64,000 nucleotides of DNA from Hoplostethus atlanticus (GCA_034670405.1 JAXDDX010000058.1:2469501-2533500); one strand, 5' to 3'. Shown: positions 11,824-24,377, counted from the stretch's first letter. Translations and numbers: made by a program. The notes: generated by a model not told the origin, from the sequence alone.

Positions 11824-14800
11824 TTTATTTAATCAGATATGGTACATTATCTGCATGAAAAGCAAGGATGTCAATAATCTTGGCCAGACTGTACTGCACG
11901 AGAAATCCTCTAAGGCAGAAACTAAACGTGGTACAAAAATATCAAATGTACAGTTATGCTGTGGTAGTCTTGCGAAATGAATCCCACCATGTGAGCTACT
12001 ATAAAACAAATGCGAAAAAAATCAACAGTCAGTTCACATTTTATTTCATTAATGAGCGGCACAATCTACATTCATTTTGATCAGTAATCAGAGCATAAGT
12101 AGCATCATGTGTCCCATCTCCATTATAGTACCTAATCTCAACCATAACTAGGGTCAGTGTTTACCTTAGCTCAGAACTTTATTTGTGGTGGTAGGGCATC
12201 CTCGGGGATACTTTTCAATGCTCATACAAGGGAACAAACATTCAATGCATTACGTGACTTGTTGAACGTATAGACTCTGCTAGCAGCTGGTTTAATGTCA
12301 CTGTGGTAAATCGTGGAGGTGTGCCACAGATGACTCTGTATGGGAAACACTAAGGGTGGATGGGACCAAGACATTATGGGGTCTGCAGCATACAGTTTCG
12401 TTCCATTTCTTTTCACATTGCAAACATTTCTACAAGTAGCCCTAAGACTTAAACATACACAAGTCTTATACAATCATTTGCCTTACACATCGATTAGAGC
12501 TACATTTAATGAGGTTTTCTATCAGACACTAAGTCAAATGCAAAATTCCCTGACTTTTCCATGACTAAACAGTTGAATTTCCATGATCTAGAAACATAAC
12601 ATGACATGCAAAACATCATTTCAATCAGACTCTGGTCCTGGAGAGCCAGTCCTGCAGTCCAACCTTCCACCCTCACCACCTGATATCACTAACAAGTTAT
12701 TTCAGGTGGGGTGTGTGCATTCTGGAACAAACACCTGCACTGCACCTTTGATAAATCTATAGTTGTGGCACAAACTTAACATTTCACGTGTCTGCCGTCT
12801 ACTCATGACACCCAGTCGTTTTTTAAATGCCTTGTTACACTCCACAAGAGTTTGGTTTAATGCTGAATCAAGCCCATCTGATGTAGTTTACCCAAACCCA
12901 GGAAAAACAACCACACAGAAGATGCTTCTCAAGTGCTGGCCTCTTCGTTTTACAGGCCTTGGCTGATGAATTTGAGCAGTTCTCTCCGTCTCTCTTCCAT
13001 TCCTTAGGCCCAGCAATCCTTTGCAGAATCTGTAAAAGTTATATAAAATTAGTTGTTCTGTAGCACTCAACTTCTACATTAGGTCTAAATACAATTAAAC
13101 CCAGACTACTCGCTCAAATGGGAGTGATAAACTCAAGCTTGGCTGGCACCAATCTGAGGACTCCTACTAACCTTGGTCCTGGATGTAAAAGGATCAAAAG
13201 GCACTGAAGTAACCCTGTAGACCCAAGGGAGTCACCATCATCCAAGACTTTGTTTTAACCTGAGTAAGTGACAAGAAAGAGCAGTTATTTTATAACACTT
13301 ACTCCGCTGAACAAAATGGCACAAACAGGCATGCAGGTGAAGATCAGTATTAATCTACAGTATACAGTATCAAGACAAGACATTTTTAAAGACTCCTGCC
13401 CAGTTTTATTTAAGAGAACAGGCCCCAAACGACATTTCTTTAGGAACTGGGCGATAACAGCCAAGGCCTGGCGAGAAGTGACAGCATTGATTGTTTGGGC
13501 AGTGGAAAGAGGTAGATAGGAGATGAGAACGGTTTGAGGGATGCGAACAGGAGAGCAAAAATTGTTACCTCACATTACTGGCCTATCTCCAATTATGAAC
13601 TACCCAAGAGAGCAGCTTTCGCCAGAGACCAGAGGATTCACGTGGCCCAACACTTCATTCTCCAAGGACTGTGTTGATTTCCAAAACGATAGCGGCCAGA
13701 GGTCTTGGGTGTAATGAAGCATTATGACAGAACCAGCAGAAGCAGCACCAGTAGGACATTTCAGTTTCTAGTCTGGCCCATGAACACATCCCAGCAGCCC
13801 ACCCTCACTACCCAATCTAGCTTTAGCAAATTACCTTGGAAGACCATTTTACAGCCTCCAAACAACCAACCCCAGTGATGCAATCTTCTCTCAAGGAAAC
13901 TATACCCAGCCACCCTTACAAGATCCCCATGTTTGATGGCCACCTGTGCGTATCCCACTATAATCTGCCCCGATTCATAGTGTCAGAGCATCACATTTCA
14001 ACTGGCTTCTTTCTTTTGAAGGCACAAGAAATCAAAACGTTTTCATCTGGTAGTTTTAATAAGGCTTTATGACGCCATAATAAACAATAAAAAAAACGTA
14101 TCGTTACACAAAACAGAGCACATTGTTTAAAGTGACATTTCTCTTGAGGTGATGTCTTAGTCCAAATGTTGCCAACTGCAGAAGATTGCAATCAGCACCT
14201 TTTATAAGCATTTTAAATAGCCAAGATTTTTTAAAGGGGCCAGAAAGCACAACTTTAATTATTAACTTACTGATATCCACTTATGTCCATGACGTTATTT
14301 CTGTAGTGTACTGGTTTTTGAAGCATTTACAGCCATGTCTTTCCCATCTTAGCATGATTTTGGCCCAATATGTCCTTCCCTTCATTCTGACTGGCAAATA
14401 TATCTCTGGCCAACACTTTGCATTTGTTGTTGTGACATTGGATGATCTGAAACGTTAAACCTCTAATTTAGTCTTATCACTCATTTATTTTGTTGCTGAA
14501 CAATATTTGCCAAATTGAGTGAAATTGCTTAATGAAAGTTGTATCTGGAAGGAGGCTCTTGCATCGACAAAGCTTTATACATACAGGACTCTGGCTACAG
14601 AAACATTATCAGGAAAATGGTTGTTTGTCTAATGGAGCCAAAAATCAAAAATAATTGCAATATCTTGACTACCCTTTTTGGCCACCCCAGCTGGCTATGG
14701 GTTGTAACAACCAAACATGACCCATACCACTTAAATATGTAAGGTATTCCATGAAAAGCAAACCAATCTGTGTTTAAGATTGTTTTAAATAGTTTTGTGG

Positions 14801-15640
14801 GAAAGCCTTCAGGACAGCTGCATCTCAAAAACCATTGTAACAGTACTAAAACTTTGATATTAACCAACATTTTTTTTTCTCGTCACCATCTAGCCCCTTT
14901 AACAAGTCAGTTAATTAGCTTGTATGGTGGTTGTTTACACATCTTTAGCTACATTACAAGAAATTCTGCTAGAAGTGCCGCCATTAATCATTCAATCCTA
15001 CACTAAAGGAATGAATTACAGAGCTGAAGGGACATTGGCATAGACCTTCAGGGTATAATCACAGCGTGCCAAGCTTCAAGAGCATATTTAATGGATGTAT
15101 TTTTTCTTTAAAGCCATAATTTATTACTACTCTCGTCAAAAGCAAAGGTTTTACAAACCATTTCAACACTGATATTTTGAGGCTTTGGTTTGTGAACAAT
15201 TTGAGGTAGAAGCTATCAGGCTGTGTTGAACAGTATCAGAGATCTCACCAAGCAATTCAGCCAACAGGTTTAATCGCAAATAATGGACTTTCTATTTTAA
15301 ATCAATTTTGTATACTTGCCCAGGGTGCAGTCACATATAAACCAGCAGGTAAACAATGAGCAAAAAAAGGTAATAGGACCCTTATATAGGAGCATAAAGA
15401 TTAACACCAATTCATATCCTACAGTATACTTAACTACTCTTGTGGAGAGGATACAGAACAACAGTTCCAACACTTAATGGAGTCACGGTGCAGTCTGTTG
15501 AACCATGTACCACAAACTGAACCCCAGCACAAAAAAACAAACAAAAAAACCCAACCACCCCACCACCACCAAAAATAAAAAAGGTCTTCGTAGAACACAT
15601 CTGTTAAAAAACAGCCGGGGTGATCTTGCACTCAGGAAGG
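11824..15640. other. 3' flank / probable 3' UTR and spacer of copy A
   Basis: No protein-coding exon is evident. It includes a decayed common-repeat fragment near 12627-12730. The part nearest 15640 is likely 3' UTR of copy A on the minus strand. An AATAAA on the minus strand at 15125-15120 is a candidate polyadenylation signal; the matching part of unit B lacks it because a short segment containing it is missing near 27135. Confidence 0.5.
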
Positions 15641-15648
15641 TTTTGTTT

Positions 15649-18600
15649 TTACTCGTTTGTGGCTGAGGACAAGAAGTAGGCACAGGTGTAAAGACACTGA
15701 AGCAGCATTCGGACATTTTTCCACACAGAATAGTCAAAGCTTAGAGCCTAAAATGTTTTGCATCACAGCTCTATCTAACGGCACTCTCATAGCAATAAGG
15801 AAGCATCGCTGAAGGACAATAGAAGAGAGCTTTTCACTCTCTAAAAGGGAAACTTGTGAGCTTTTGTACTAACGTTAAAATAAAGGCCGTACAATCCGGT
15901 TCTACTTCATGTTGTAATGGGTAGATGGAAGCCTTTGAGGGGATGTGGACTACATTTAACTTACTAATCCGCAAGGGCAAGGGCTTTTGGGTTTTCAGCA
16001 CCAGTCTTACTGAGGCGTCATGAGGACTTGTAATATTTCAACATGGCTGTACAATAATGGTGTAAAAACTACATAAGAACCTACTTCAGCTATATCAGAG
16101 ATACTCACCATAGCTGTCGTACTCGTCTCTGTAGGAGCGCTCTCCATATGCTCCCCGAGTCCTGAAACGCAGGAGGAGCAGAACATTACACAGTGAGAAG
16201 AGATTTACAATAAAATGAGGGGAGTTAGTGACCTCAGAATCACATCTCATAAATTGTGAGTTGGTGTTTTTCAGAACTGATACCAGTACCAAGTACTGTA
16301 TTATGTAGATGATACGGATACTGATCCGAGTACCACTCAATACACATTCAGTCGTTCAATTCAATTATCATTCAATTATCTGGTCAGGCTAACCAGAATG
16401 AATACACACCTTCCTTTTTAGCAATACAAAGTACCTAAGTGATTATTTTGGGGGAATAGTAAATGAAGCCCCCCCCATAAATTAAGTAGTTGCCACCAAC
16501 TGCATCTATAACAAGATGGTTGCTTGTTGTAATCAACCCAGGTTATCATTGTTCTCACCTGCTATCCCTGTATCCGCCTCTGGAGTATCCGCCGCTGCCG
16601 CCGCTGCCACCGCCGCCACTGCCGCCGCTACCACCACCACTCCTGTAGTTCCTCTCTTCACTGCCTCTATAGCTCCTGCTACTACCATATCCTCCTTGTC
16701 CGCCATAGCCGCGTTCTCTATAAGACCTATCACCATAAGACCCCTCACCATATCCTCCTCCACCACCTAGGAGAGAACAGAGGCATGTAAATGGGAAAGT
16801 TTGAGGCATTTGTAATTAATTGTAATTAAAAAAAAGCACACTGCAAGACCAGCCCTTATAACCCCACACACACCTCTTCTACCCCCTCTGGAGAATCCAC
16901 GGCCCCCACGGAACCCGTCGCCCCGTCCTTTAGACTTCCCTGCCACATCCACATGGATCTCTCTTCCATCAATCGTCTGATGACAAGAGAATCAAAAACA
17001 ATGCAAAAGAGTTACAGATGATACCAATGTTAGTTATTAAGGCCAGTCTTGTAGAAAAAAGTAATGTTTGTTGTCCAATACATGTCTCTAATTTCTTAAC
17101 AAACACACAAAACATGCTATTAAATGAACTAGAGCTAGTCAAAGATAATATTCTTAATGAGTTGACTTTTTATGATGAACAAAGCTACTAAACAAAACCT
17201 ACCTCTTCAAAAAAAAAAATACTACCCTGACCCTTCCTCTTAGCACTTGCTTAAGGTAGATAGCTTACTGCACTTTTACTTTAGCTGGTTACACTCTTAG
17301 ATGCTTGTTTGGGAAGCAACCTACGTTAAATGCACTTATTGTAAGTCACTTTGGATAAAAGCGTCAGCTAAATGACTAATGTAAAGTTCAAATTGTATTG
17401 CTTGCTTTACCTGTGGACCCCAAGGGCTCGAGTCATGTTCTATGAGGTATGTACTGTATGTTTGTCAATAAGAGGCAACCTTAAGCTGCTTTTGGGATGG
17501 AAACTGACTCAACATCCCCTCCCGTACAAAGATAATGGCACCTGTCTGAGATAGGGTGGTCTTCACTGTAGAAACCGCCAATTTCAAATTAAAAAACATA
17601 TATGATATGAATTCTTTGCAAACTTCATACCAAACTCCAATCACAAGAATTAACTCACTGTTCCATCCAAGACCAAAGCATCTTTAGCATCTTCGGGGTT
17701 CTCAAAGGTCACAAAGCCATATCCCTTTGACCTCCCTGAGTCACGATCTCTGACAACGTCAACTGAAATGATTAAAGTCAACCAGATTAAACAGTGTAGT
17801 AAGTAGGAAACACGATTGTAGATGGTAAGTATTATGAACACCAAGAAACCTAGCCTGAATGGCCTCAAGATGTCAATGCAACTCTTTGGCATTTACTTGC
17901 ATCTCAAGCATGAACACCAATGCAAAAGTTTGTTAAAAAAAATAGACCATCTGCAGTAAAAAACCATCTGCACAAAAGTGGTTGATCAAAAATGGCATAT
18001 ACAAAACTTTTGATTTGGTTGTCAACTTGCGCACACGCAGTTTTCCGGGTCTATAGAGCGCAACAGTGACTGCCCACTTTTTGAAAGGCTCTGGTTCCGG
18101 AAGTAAATTTCCCATTCATTTACTACATTGACATTTCAGAAAATCCTTATGTAAAGAGTTGTAAGGCTGGAACCAAGTCAACCAGCTAGGAGATGAATCA
18201 TGACCATAAAACATTTGATTCTGAACAAAAAAAAAAAAAGATCGGAAAACGGAAGAAAAGGCAATGGTACAAGACTGTATACATAATTTCATGAAGTGAA
18301 GGAACTACTCATCCCATAAACCATTGCGAATGATACTTTTCCAACAACTTCCAAACTAACGATAGTTTAGCGCGCTTCTTCTTGAATTTAACATTTGTCA
18401 ATAGTATAGTGTTTATATTGTTGTTGTTCTGTGTGCGTATATATAGTGTTTCATATAGTATCGTGTAAAGTGTTGTCATCGACATGGTACAGTGCTTCGT
18501 TCCTGACTGCAATTACCGCTCGGGCGTCCATCAATGCCGGTTCTACCGATTCCCCACCAGTGTGTTGGTGAAGAACCGATGGATCAGATATACAAGTTAT

Positions 18601-19777
18601 TAACGTTACTCGTTTTTAATAAATGTGAATTCGATCCAGTTACATTCACGTAGCTAACGTTATTCTAACATTACGCCAGTTAGTCACAGCTGCATAGGAT
18701 AAGCTTAACGTTAGCTGACAAGACGTTCGCGGGTGCGGTAAACATTTCCATGGTAACAGCGAGCTCCACCAATCAGAGACTTCGCTGTTACACTTCTAGT
18801 AGTGTAGTGTAGTACTTCTCCATGACATCAAGAATAAAACATGTTTTTCTCAAAACAAGGTTGATATCATATAGACTTGTGGCTTCTACAGGAGCATACA
18901 CTATCGTTTCACAATCTACTAGCTTGTGGTGCGTCTACATTGGATGGTTACGACATTATGGCTAATAATAAAAAATCTCTATTCAGAATATGAAGGGATT
19001 TTCACTTCGGGAACCTCACTGTTGAGCTCTATGAATGTGCAACAGGCAGTGCTGCCTCTGGGCGCACCAGTGTACACGGACCAAATATCAACAGACAAGC
19101 CACAATGTTGTGTCATGTGTTTGTTTGATCTTCAACAGTTGATCTGCGAAGGCTACATGTAGCTGTGAAGGGTCGATTCACAATTCAATTGTTCATTTGA
19201 ATATTTTCAAGTGAACTACTCGAATCAGCCAATATTACTGAAACGAAATTTCAAACAGTTCTGTGTCTAGGGCTGCACACGGGCGAGCCTGTAAAGACAG
19301 CACGAGCATCCGGGACAATTGCATTTGTTATCTGCTTACCTTGCTAATGACTTAAATGCAGACTAACTAACGCCCCTCTCCGAAAATGGGTTTACACAAC
19401 ACGAGGACATGGCAAATGGCGCTTGAGCATTAAGGCCACATGGTGGACTCAGTTTCTGAGATGTTCCATGTAGCGTATAACAGCGAAATCAAGCGTGTAA
19501 GTGTTTTCATTTATAGTTGTTTAATATGTACTCTCGGTATGGGATCTTGTTGCATGGTATGTTGTCAAGACTTATGCAAGGGCGCCATTCGGAAATACAA
19601 CGGAATTGCAGCGACATCTTGAGTACGTCCTGGCTACAAAATACCTTGTAACCTAGCAAACAGGTCGAGCAACCTACCTCTGGAAATAGGTCCATACTTA
19701 GAAAATGGCTCTTCGAGAGCTGCTTCTTCGGTGTCGTAGCTCAGTCTACCAACAAACAACTTGCCTTCATCAGCCAT
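15649..19777 (-). CDS. CIRBP/RBM3-type RNA-binding protein, tandem copy A (complete)
   Basis: A second RRM plus glycine-rich protein, predicted 193 aa, six coding exons: 19777-19678, 17762-17659, 16976-16874, 16766-16559, 16161-16109 and 15662-15649. All junctions are GT-AG and phases agree. RNP2 is LFVGRL (7-12) and RNP1 is KGYGFVTF (46-53). Relative to cirbp at 9015 it lacks one residue between the second helix and last strand (ALVLDGT versus AMMAMNGK). The tail is Gly/Ser/Arg/Tyr-rich with repeated GGS units. The last coding exon has only 14 coding bases after TTGTCCTCAG and gives ATNE-stop, matching the vertebrate CIRBP ending (ATHNE in human), which supports both the identity and the splice. 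If the last intron is retained the protein ends GEYL instead. The expected role is cold/stress-responsive mRNA binding; expression is unknown. Confidence 0.85.
17329..17387 (+). repeat. Teleost SINE/LINE tail in intron 2 of copy A
   Basis: It contains CACTTTGGATAAAAGCGTCA then GCTAAATGACTAATG, a very widely dispersed teleost retroelement tail. The same insertion is present in copy B (about 29672-29720) and, cut short, in copy C (about 36998-37022), so it predates the gene triplication. Confidence 0.7.
18052..19027. repeat. Segment present only in tandem copy A (intron 1)
   Basis: Copy B runs directly from ACGCAGTTTTCCGGGTC (about 30428) to ATGAATGTGCAACAG, whereas copy A has about 0.98 kb between those two anchors. 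The segment includes a THAP-domain fragment at 18484-18603. It may be an insertion into A, or B and C may have lost it. Confidence 0.7.
18484..18603 (+). pseudogene. THAP zinc-finger domain N-terminal fragment
   Basis: A 39-codon open frame starts [13 protein letters not shown] and continues to CRFYRFP and NRWI. This matches the first half of the THAP C2CH zinc finger: two Cys with C-x4-C spacing, an Asn after the second Cys, F-x-x-FP, and a Trp. The second half (C-x2-H and AVPTIF-like motif) is absent and a TAA follows. THAP domains occur in cellular DNA-binding proteins and in P-element-like transposases, so this could be a stranded exon or a transposon 5' end. It lies antisense within intron 1 of copy A. 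Confidence 0.65.
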
Positions 19778-20300
19778 CTTGGGTGACGCTAATAATACAA
19801 GACAATGATAACGTTAGTCAAGAGAGTCCAGTTATAGTAACGCTAATCAAGTGTTTTTAATATCTGGTCAATTTTCAACAAGAATAAACAGACTCCATTT
19901 TAATTCTGCAAACGTTAGTGCTGATAAACCAACTAGGCGTAACCCTAGTTAGTTATCAACCAGGTACGTTGACCATACCTTAACGCTACACTACCCTTAA
20001 TTAACATTAGTGTTAGCTAAACGGGTCGGCGAATACATGTGCAATGCAAAGGCAGCAAAGTTTAAAAACTTCCCTGTGATGACTTTACTTCTTACCTCGT
20101 GTTCTGCTTCGTCGAAAATGCGACAACTGCTAAAATGGCCTCTGCTAAAGCTCCTCAGTTTAACTGTGACTCGAACATCGACTTCCGTGGTTTAAAACCG
20201 GAAAAAGAGGGTGTTCAAATGGATACTATTCTTTCACCGGCCACTAGATGGCGCGATTGGCCGCATCTCAAGTGTGACGTAGGTTTTCGACCCAAATAAG
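19778..20300 (-). promoter_or_regulatory. 5' UTR, non-coding exon and promoter of copy A
   Basis: The ATG at 19777 is preceded by acceptor TATTATTAG|CGTCACCC (exon edge 19788). A non-coding exon ends at 20096 with AACACGAG|GTAAGAAG. Further upstream the minus strand carries ACGGAAGTCG, an ETS/GABP-like core, and CCGGTTTTAAACC. The same exon/donor layout occurs in copies B (31476) and C (38388). Copy C keeps the ETS-like site; copy B does not. Confidence 0.6.
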
Positions 20301-20399
20301 GGATTCCGGATCCCGTCCCCTTTCAGTCTAATGTGAAAATCAATATGGGTGTAAATGAATTAATAATTAAGTTATTATTTCCCCTATACATTACATTTT

Positions 20400-20590
20400 A
20401 AAATCGGAAATGCGACAATTTAGACTCGAATTTACGAGATTATTCTAGTAATTCTGAGTTTGTAAAATCATATTTCGGAGATTAATCTCGTGTTTTTGAG
20501 TTTTTAAAGTCGTATTTCCTATATTTTAAAGACGTTTATCCTAGATTTTAAAGTCATATTTCCTCGATTTTTAAGTCATTCTCCGAGATA
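20400..20590. repeat. Degenerate short tandem repeat (TTTTAAAGTCGTATTTCCT-like)
   Basis: Units of about 25-30 bp built on TTTTAAAGTC.TATTTCC and TTACGAGATT recur across this stretch, with a relative near 38995-39090 in copy C. Similar CTCGTAAATTTACGAG-type sequence is common in fish genomes. Confidence 0.5.
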
Positions 20591-20639
20591 TTTTTGGTTG
20601 AGGCAGAAATCCTGACGGATCCCCCCATCCTGGGAAAAA

Positions 20640-21640
20640 TTTGATTACACTCATACATAGTGTACCATTGCCACCTACTGGCCTTTCTTGGTATTGCTGG
20701 TTGTAAATACAAATACCTGCATACATACTGGACGGATAGGGAACACTGCTAGTATTATAATGTTTTAAACATTTGAACAAGTTGGGACAACCCTTCAGTT
20801 AACTACCTATCAATTATCCAGTAGTAGTAAATGGTTCCTCAATATACATTTGACATATTACAACGTAGGTTTCTTTTTGGTGTCCCCCTCAGGAATTGCT
20901 CTTAAGGAAATTTCATGTAATTGTCCCCTCCAAAGTTGATATCAGATTTTTGCCCCTGATTTTTTGGTTGCGAAATCAAAGTCAGTCTTTGGTGCAGGCG
21001 ATAAAGTTGAGTGGCAGATATGGCGGAATTTATTACACATTAAAATCTCTCATCTCTTCTTTCTCTTCAAAGTGTAACGCCTATTTATTGTGTATTTTAT
21101 ATAATTCCCCCGTTAGCTTGGACGGGTGTAGTATACAGTAAAGCGTGGGTTGAAGGGGGTAAAATACTTTCTTTCACTCTCCAACCAGAGAGAGACGCAG
21201 TTTTACACTGGAGTTCAAGAGCAAAAACTTTTTCCGGGGAGACCTCAAAATAAAAGCCCACAAACAACCAAATATACTTCTTTCAAAATAAGAGTCTTAG
21301 AATACAAATGCCCATAAACTAAGGCTACAAAAGTAATAGAGTTACAGTAATGCATTTACATATGTAATATATCCGTCATATGTAATTTCTACGTTCATTA
21401 TTTTGCCCATTTTAAGAAAAGAACAATTGGTAAATGGGATCCAAAATCCCATTCATTTTCTCAATAGGTGAAAAAAGTGGATCCGGATACAGTTTGAAAT
21501 GGTCACATTTAAGAGTATGTAATAATGATGATTTTGCTCACTGCAGGTTAAAGACATGTCCGTAACTAGCAAATGAGCTGTTAACAATTAGAATAATAGG
21601 CGGTTTTGAAACTGTGTCCATGGACTGTTTCAGGACCAAT
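20640..21640. repeat. Upstream block of the tandem unit, first copy
   Basis: This non-coding block upstream of copy A recurs at about 32597-34230 (unit B) and about 39090-39800 (block C). It begins near CATACATAGTGTACCATTGC in A and B. It has no coding content I can identify. At 21412-21415 and 21509-21512 two TTAA sites bracket a 93 bp stretch that is replaced by a fold-back element in unit B. Confidence 0.75.
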
Positions 21641-21649
21641 GTTCTTGCT

Positions 21650-22210
21650 CTAGACAATTAAGATTAGCAAATTAGCAAAAAGACTATTATCCCCTATAAC
21701 CCCTCGCCCTGTCATCCCTCCCACATCCCACCTGCCCACACATGGAATATATACACAACCAAAAAAAATCACTTTAGTAAGAGTTCTTTTACATTTACAG
21801 TTTAACTGACAAATTGTGGGGTGGTAGCAAACATTGAACAATGACCTTTTTGGCTGCATACAAGCTAGCCAGCCACAATTTGAGCACCCTTTCTGGTATG
21901 TGGAACAATGAGTCATCATTGAAAAGACATAGTGCATGGTCCATTGGGAATTTAGTGTCTGTCAGGAGTGAGACATGAGTACAAAAAGTATACACATCAG
22001 AGCAGTCCAAGTGTGTGCATCATGGCTCCCAAGGTGTTATTTGGGCAGAATGTACAAAACAGATGAGCCAGACCCATTAGGTGTCTCCTCTTAGGAGTCA
22101 TGTATGTCCCGTGACATATCAATCTCAATCCCAGTCTATCACCCTTCCCCTCTGAGTCATATCCTTTACCCATTCTTACTTGCCAGAGATAGAAATATTT
22201 GTATGGCATA
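21650..22210 (-). mobile_element. L1-type LINE ORF2 C-terminal fragment
   Basis: Minus-strand translation in two frames gives [35 protein letters not shown] and LKLWLASLYAAKKVI. These resemble the C-terminal part of fish L1 ORF2 (LAGLYAAKK-type ending). Frameshifts make it non-functional. It is cut at 22210 by the junction with the Tc1 fragment of unit B; in unit B the same element continues further 5'. Confidence 0.65.
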
Positions 22211-22315
22211 TAGGTCAAAGAGGAAATATTGTACAGTTCTGGAGTGGCCAGTGATGAGTCGTGATATAAACCCAATTGAGAACCTATGGCGAGACCTTAA
22301 AGTAATTTCAATTTC
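22211..22315 (+). mobile_element. 3' end of the Tc1 remnant, duplicated copy
   Basis: It encodes [20 protein letters not shown] followed by IENLWRDLK, identical in kind to 11717-11815. Only the tail of the transposase is present because the duplication breakpoint falls inside the element. Confidence 0.85.
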
Positions 22316-22929
22316 CATTTATTTAATCAGATATGGTACATTATCTGCATGAAAAGCAAGGATGTCAATAATCTTGGCCAGACTGTACTGCACGAGAAGT
22401 TCTCTAAGCGTGGTACAAAAATATCAAATGTACAATTATGCTGCGGTAGTCTTGCGAAATGAATCCCACCATGTGAGCTACTATAAAACACATACAAAAA
22501 AGTCAACAGTCAGTTCACATTTTATTTCATTAATGAGCGGAACAATTTACATTCATTTTGATCAGTAATCAGAGCATAAGTAGCATCATGTGTCCCATCT
22601 CCATTATAGTACCTAATCTCAACCATAACTAGGGTCAGTGTTTACCTTAGCTCAGAACTTTATTTGTGGTGGTAGGGCATCCTCGGGGATACTTTTCAAT
22701 GCTCATACAAGGGAACAAACATTCAATGCATTACGTGACTTGTTGAACGTATAGACTCTGCTAGCAGCTGGTTTAATGTCACTGTGGTAAATCGTGGAGG
22801 TGTGCCACAGATGACTCTGTATGGGAAACACTAAGGGTGGATGGGACCAAGACATTATGGGGTCTGCAGCATACAGTTTCGTTCCATTTCTTTTCACATT
22901 GCAAACATTTCTACAAGTCTTATACAATC

Positions 22930-23036
22930 TTATACATCAGTGAACCTGTTATTTTGCACATTTCTGCTGAGCATGGCCACTTTGCATTTCACTACACACC
23001 TCGTGTGTGTATGTGACAATTAAACTTCTTGAATCT
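22930..23036 (+). repeat. LINE 3'-tail insertion specific to unit B
   Basis: Unit A reads directly from CTTATACAATC to ATTTGCC; unit B has about 107 bp between them, ending GTGTATGTGACAATTAAACT then TCTTGAATCT. This is a fish LINE/SINE 3' tail. A related tail is seen near 62525-62570. Confidence 0.6.
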
Positions 23037-23375
23037 CATTTGCCTTACACATCGATTAGAGCTACATTTAATGAGGTTTTCTGTCAGACACTAAGTCAAA
23101 TGCAAAATTCCCTGACTTTTCCATGACTAAACAGTTGAATTTCCATGATCTAGAAACGTAACATGACATGCAAAACATCATTTCAATCAGACTCTGGTCC
23201 TGGAGAGCCAGTCCTGCAGTCCAACCTTCCACCCTCACCACCTGATATCACTAACAAGTTGTTTCAGGTGGGGTGTGTGCATTCTGGAACAAACACCTGC
23301 ACTGCACCTTTGATAAATCTATAGTTGTGGCACAAACTTAACATTTAGTGTGTCTGTCGTCTACTCATGACACCC

Positions 23376-23960
23376 AGTCCTTGTAAATATCATCTTGTAA
23401 CCAAAGCTCCTGAAATTTACATTTCCCTGGCATGTGTGCAGACTGCCTGTTTCAGCATGGAATTCATTTTCGAGCGTTGCCGATTCGACACCTCACACCG
23501 TGACTCCGATTGAATTGACACACAAGTCCATCTCAATGTGCTCTACAAAAAAGCCTCAAGAACCACTAAAGTCCGCCTGACTAGATTTTCCGCCATTTTG
23601 AATTTTTTGAAAAACACATTTTTGACATCTCCTCCTAAACCGTAGGTCCGATTGCTACCAAATTTTCTGTGGATCATTATTGGACCAAGCTTATCAAAAG
23701 TTTTACAAATCTTGTTGCTATCTTATTTAGTTTTCAAGATATTGACCAATGAACTTCAAAAGGGCGTAGCTCAGCACATAATTTGACCAAAGTCAACAAT
23801 TGTTAGGCCAATCATCACAAAACTTGCAGGATATGTCTACATAAGTACCTGAAACATACCCTGAGAGTTTCATTCAAATCGACCACTAGGGGGCGTGGGC
23901 CTGGCGCAAATTGTGCCATAAATCAATGAGTTTGTCCAATCATAACAAAACTTGGGAGAT
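23376..23960. repeat. Unclassified dispersed repeat in unit B
   Basis: This block replaces the sequence found in unit A at about 12819-12975. It carries CCGCCATTTTGAATTTTTTG and CGACCACTAGGGGGCG, phrases frequent in fish interspersed repeats. No coding potential or terminal repeat was identified. Confidence 0.4.
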
Positions 23961-24377
23961 ATTTGAGCAGTTCTCTCTGTCTCTCTTCCATTCCTTAGGC
24001 CCAGCAATCCTTTGCAGAATCTGTAAGAGTTATATAAAATTAGTTGTTCTGTAGCACTCAACTTGATTGGGCCTACAACCAATGTGACCTGTGTTCTACA
24101 TTAGGTCTAAATACAATTAAACCCAGACTACTCGCTCAAATGGGAGTGATAAACTCAAGCTTGGCTGGCACCAATCTGAGGACTCCTACTAACCTTGGTC
24201 CTGGATGTAAAAGGATCAAAAGGCACTGAAGTAACCCTGTAGACCCAAGGGAGTCACCATCATCCAAGACTTTGTTTTAACCTGAACAGTAAGTGACAAG
24301 AAAGAGCAGTTATTTTATAACACTTACTCCGCTGAACAAAATGGCACAAACAGGCATACAGGTGAAGATCAGTATTA

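Larger units (their letters stand above)
11717..22210. repeat. Tandem unit A (about 10.5 kb) carrying CIRBP-like copy A
   Basis: Sequence from 11717 (inside the Tc1 remnant) to 22210 (inside an L1 fragment) reappears from 22211 onward with the same order and long near-identical stretches: 12222-12473 matches 22703-22927 in content, 13761-13958 matches 25495-25692, and the three CIRBP-like 5' exons match. The 10,494 bp offset gives the unit length. Unit A carries a 0.98 kb segment with a THAP fragment that B lacks. Confidence 0.9.

Noticed and set aside
13761..13958. Open frame repeated in both tandem units (13761-13958 and 25495-25692)
   Set aside because: It is conserved only because the whole unit was recently duplicated; no family match and no splice support.
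19440..19622. Open frame starting [19 protein letters not shown] in all three tandem copies
   Set aside because: It lies in intron 1 of the CIRBP-like genes on the other strand and its end differs between copies by frameshift, which argues against coding constraint.
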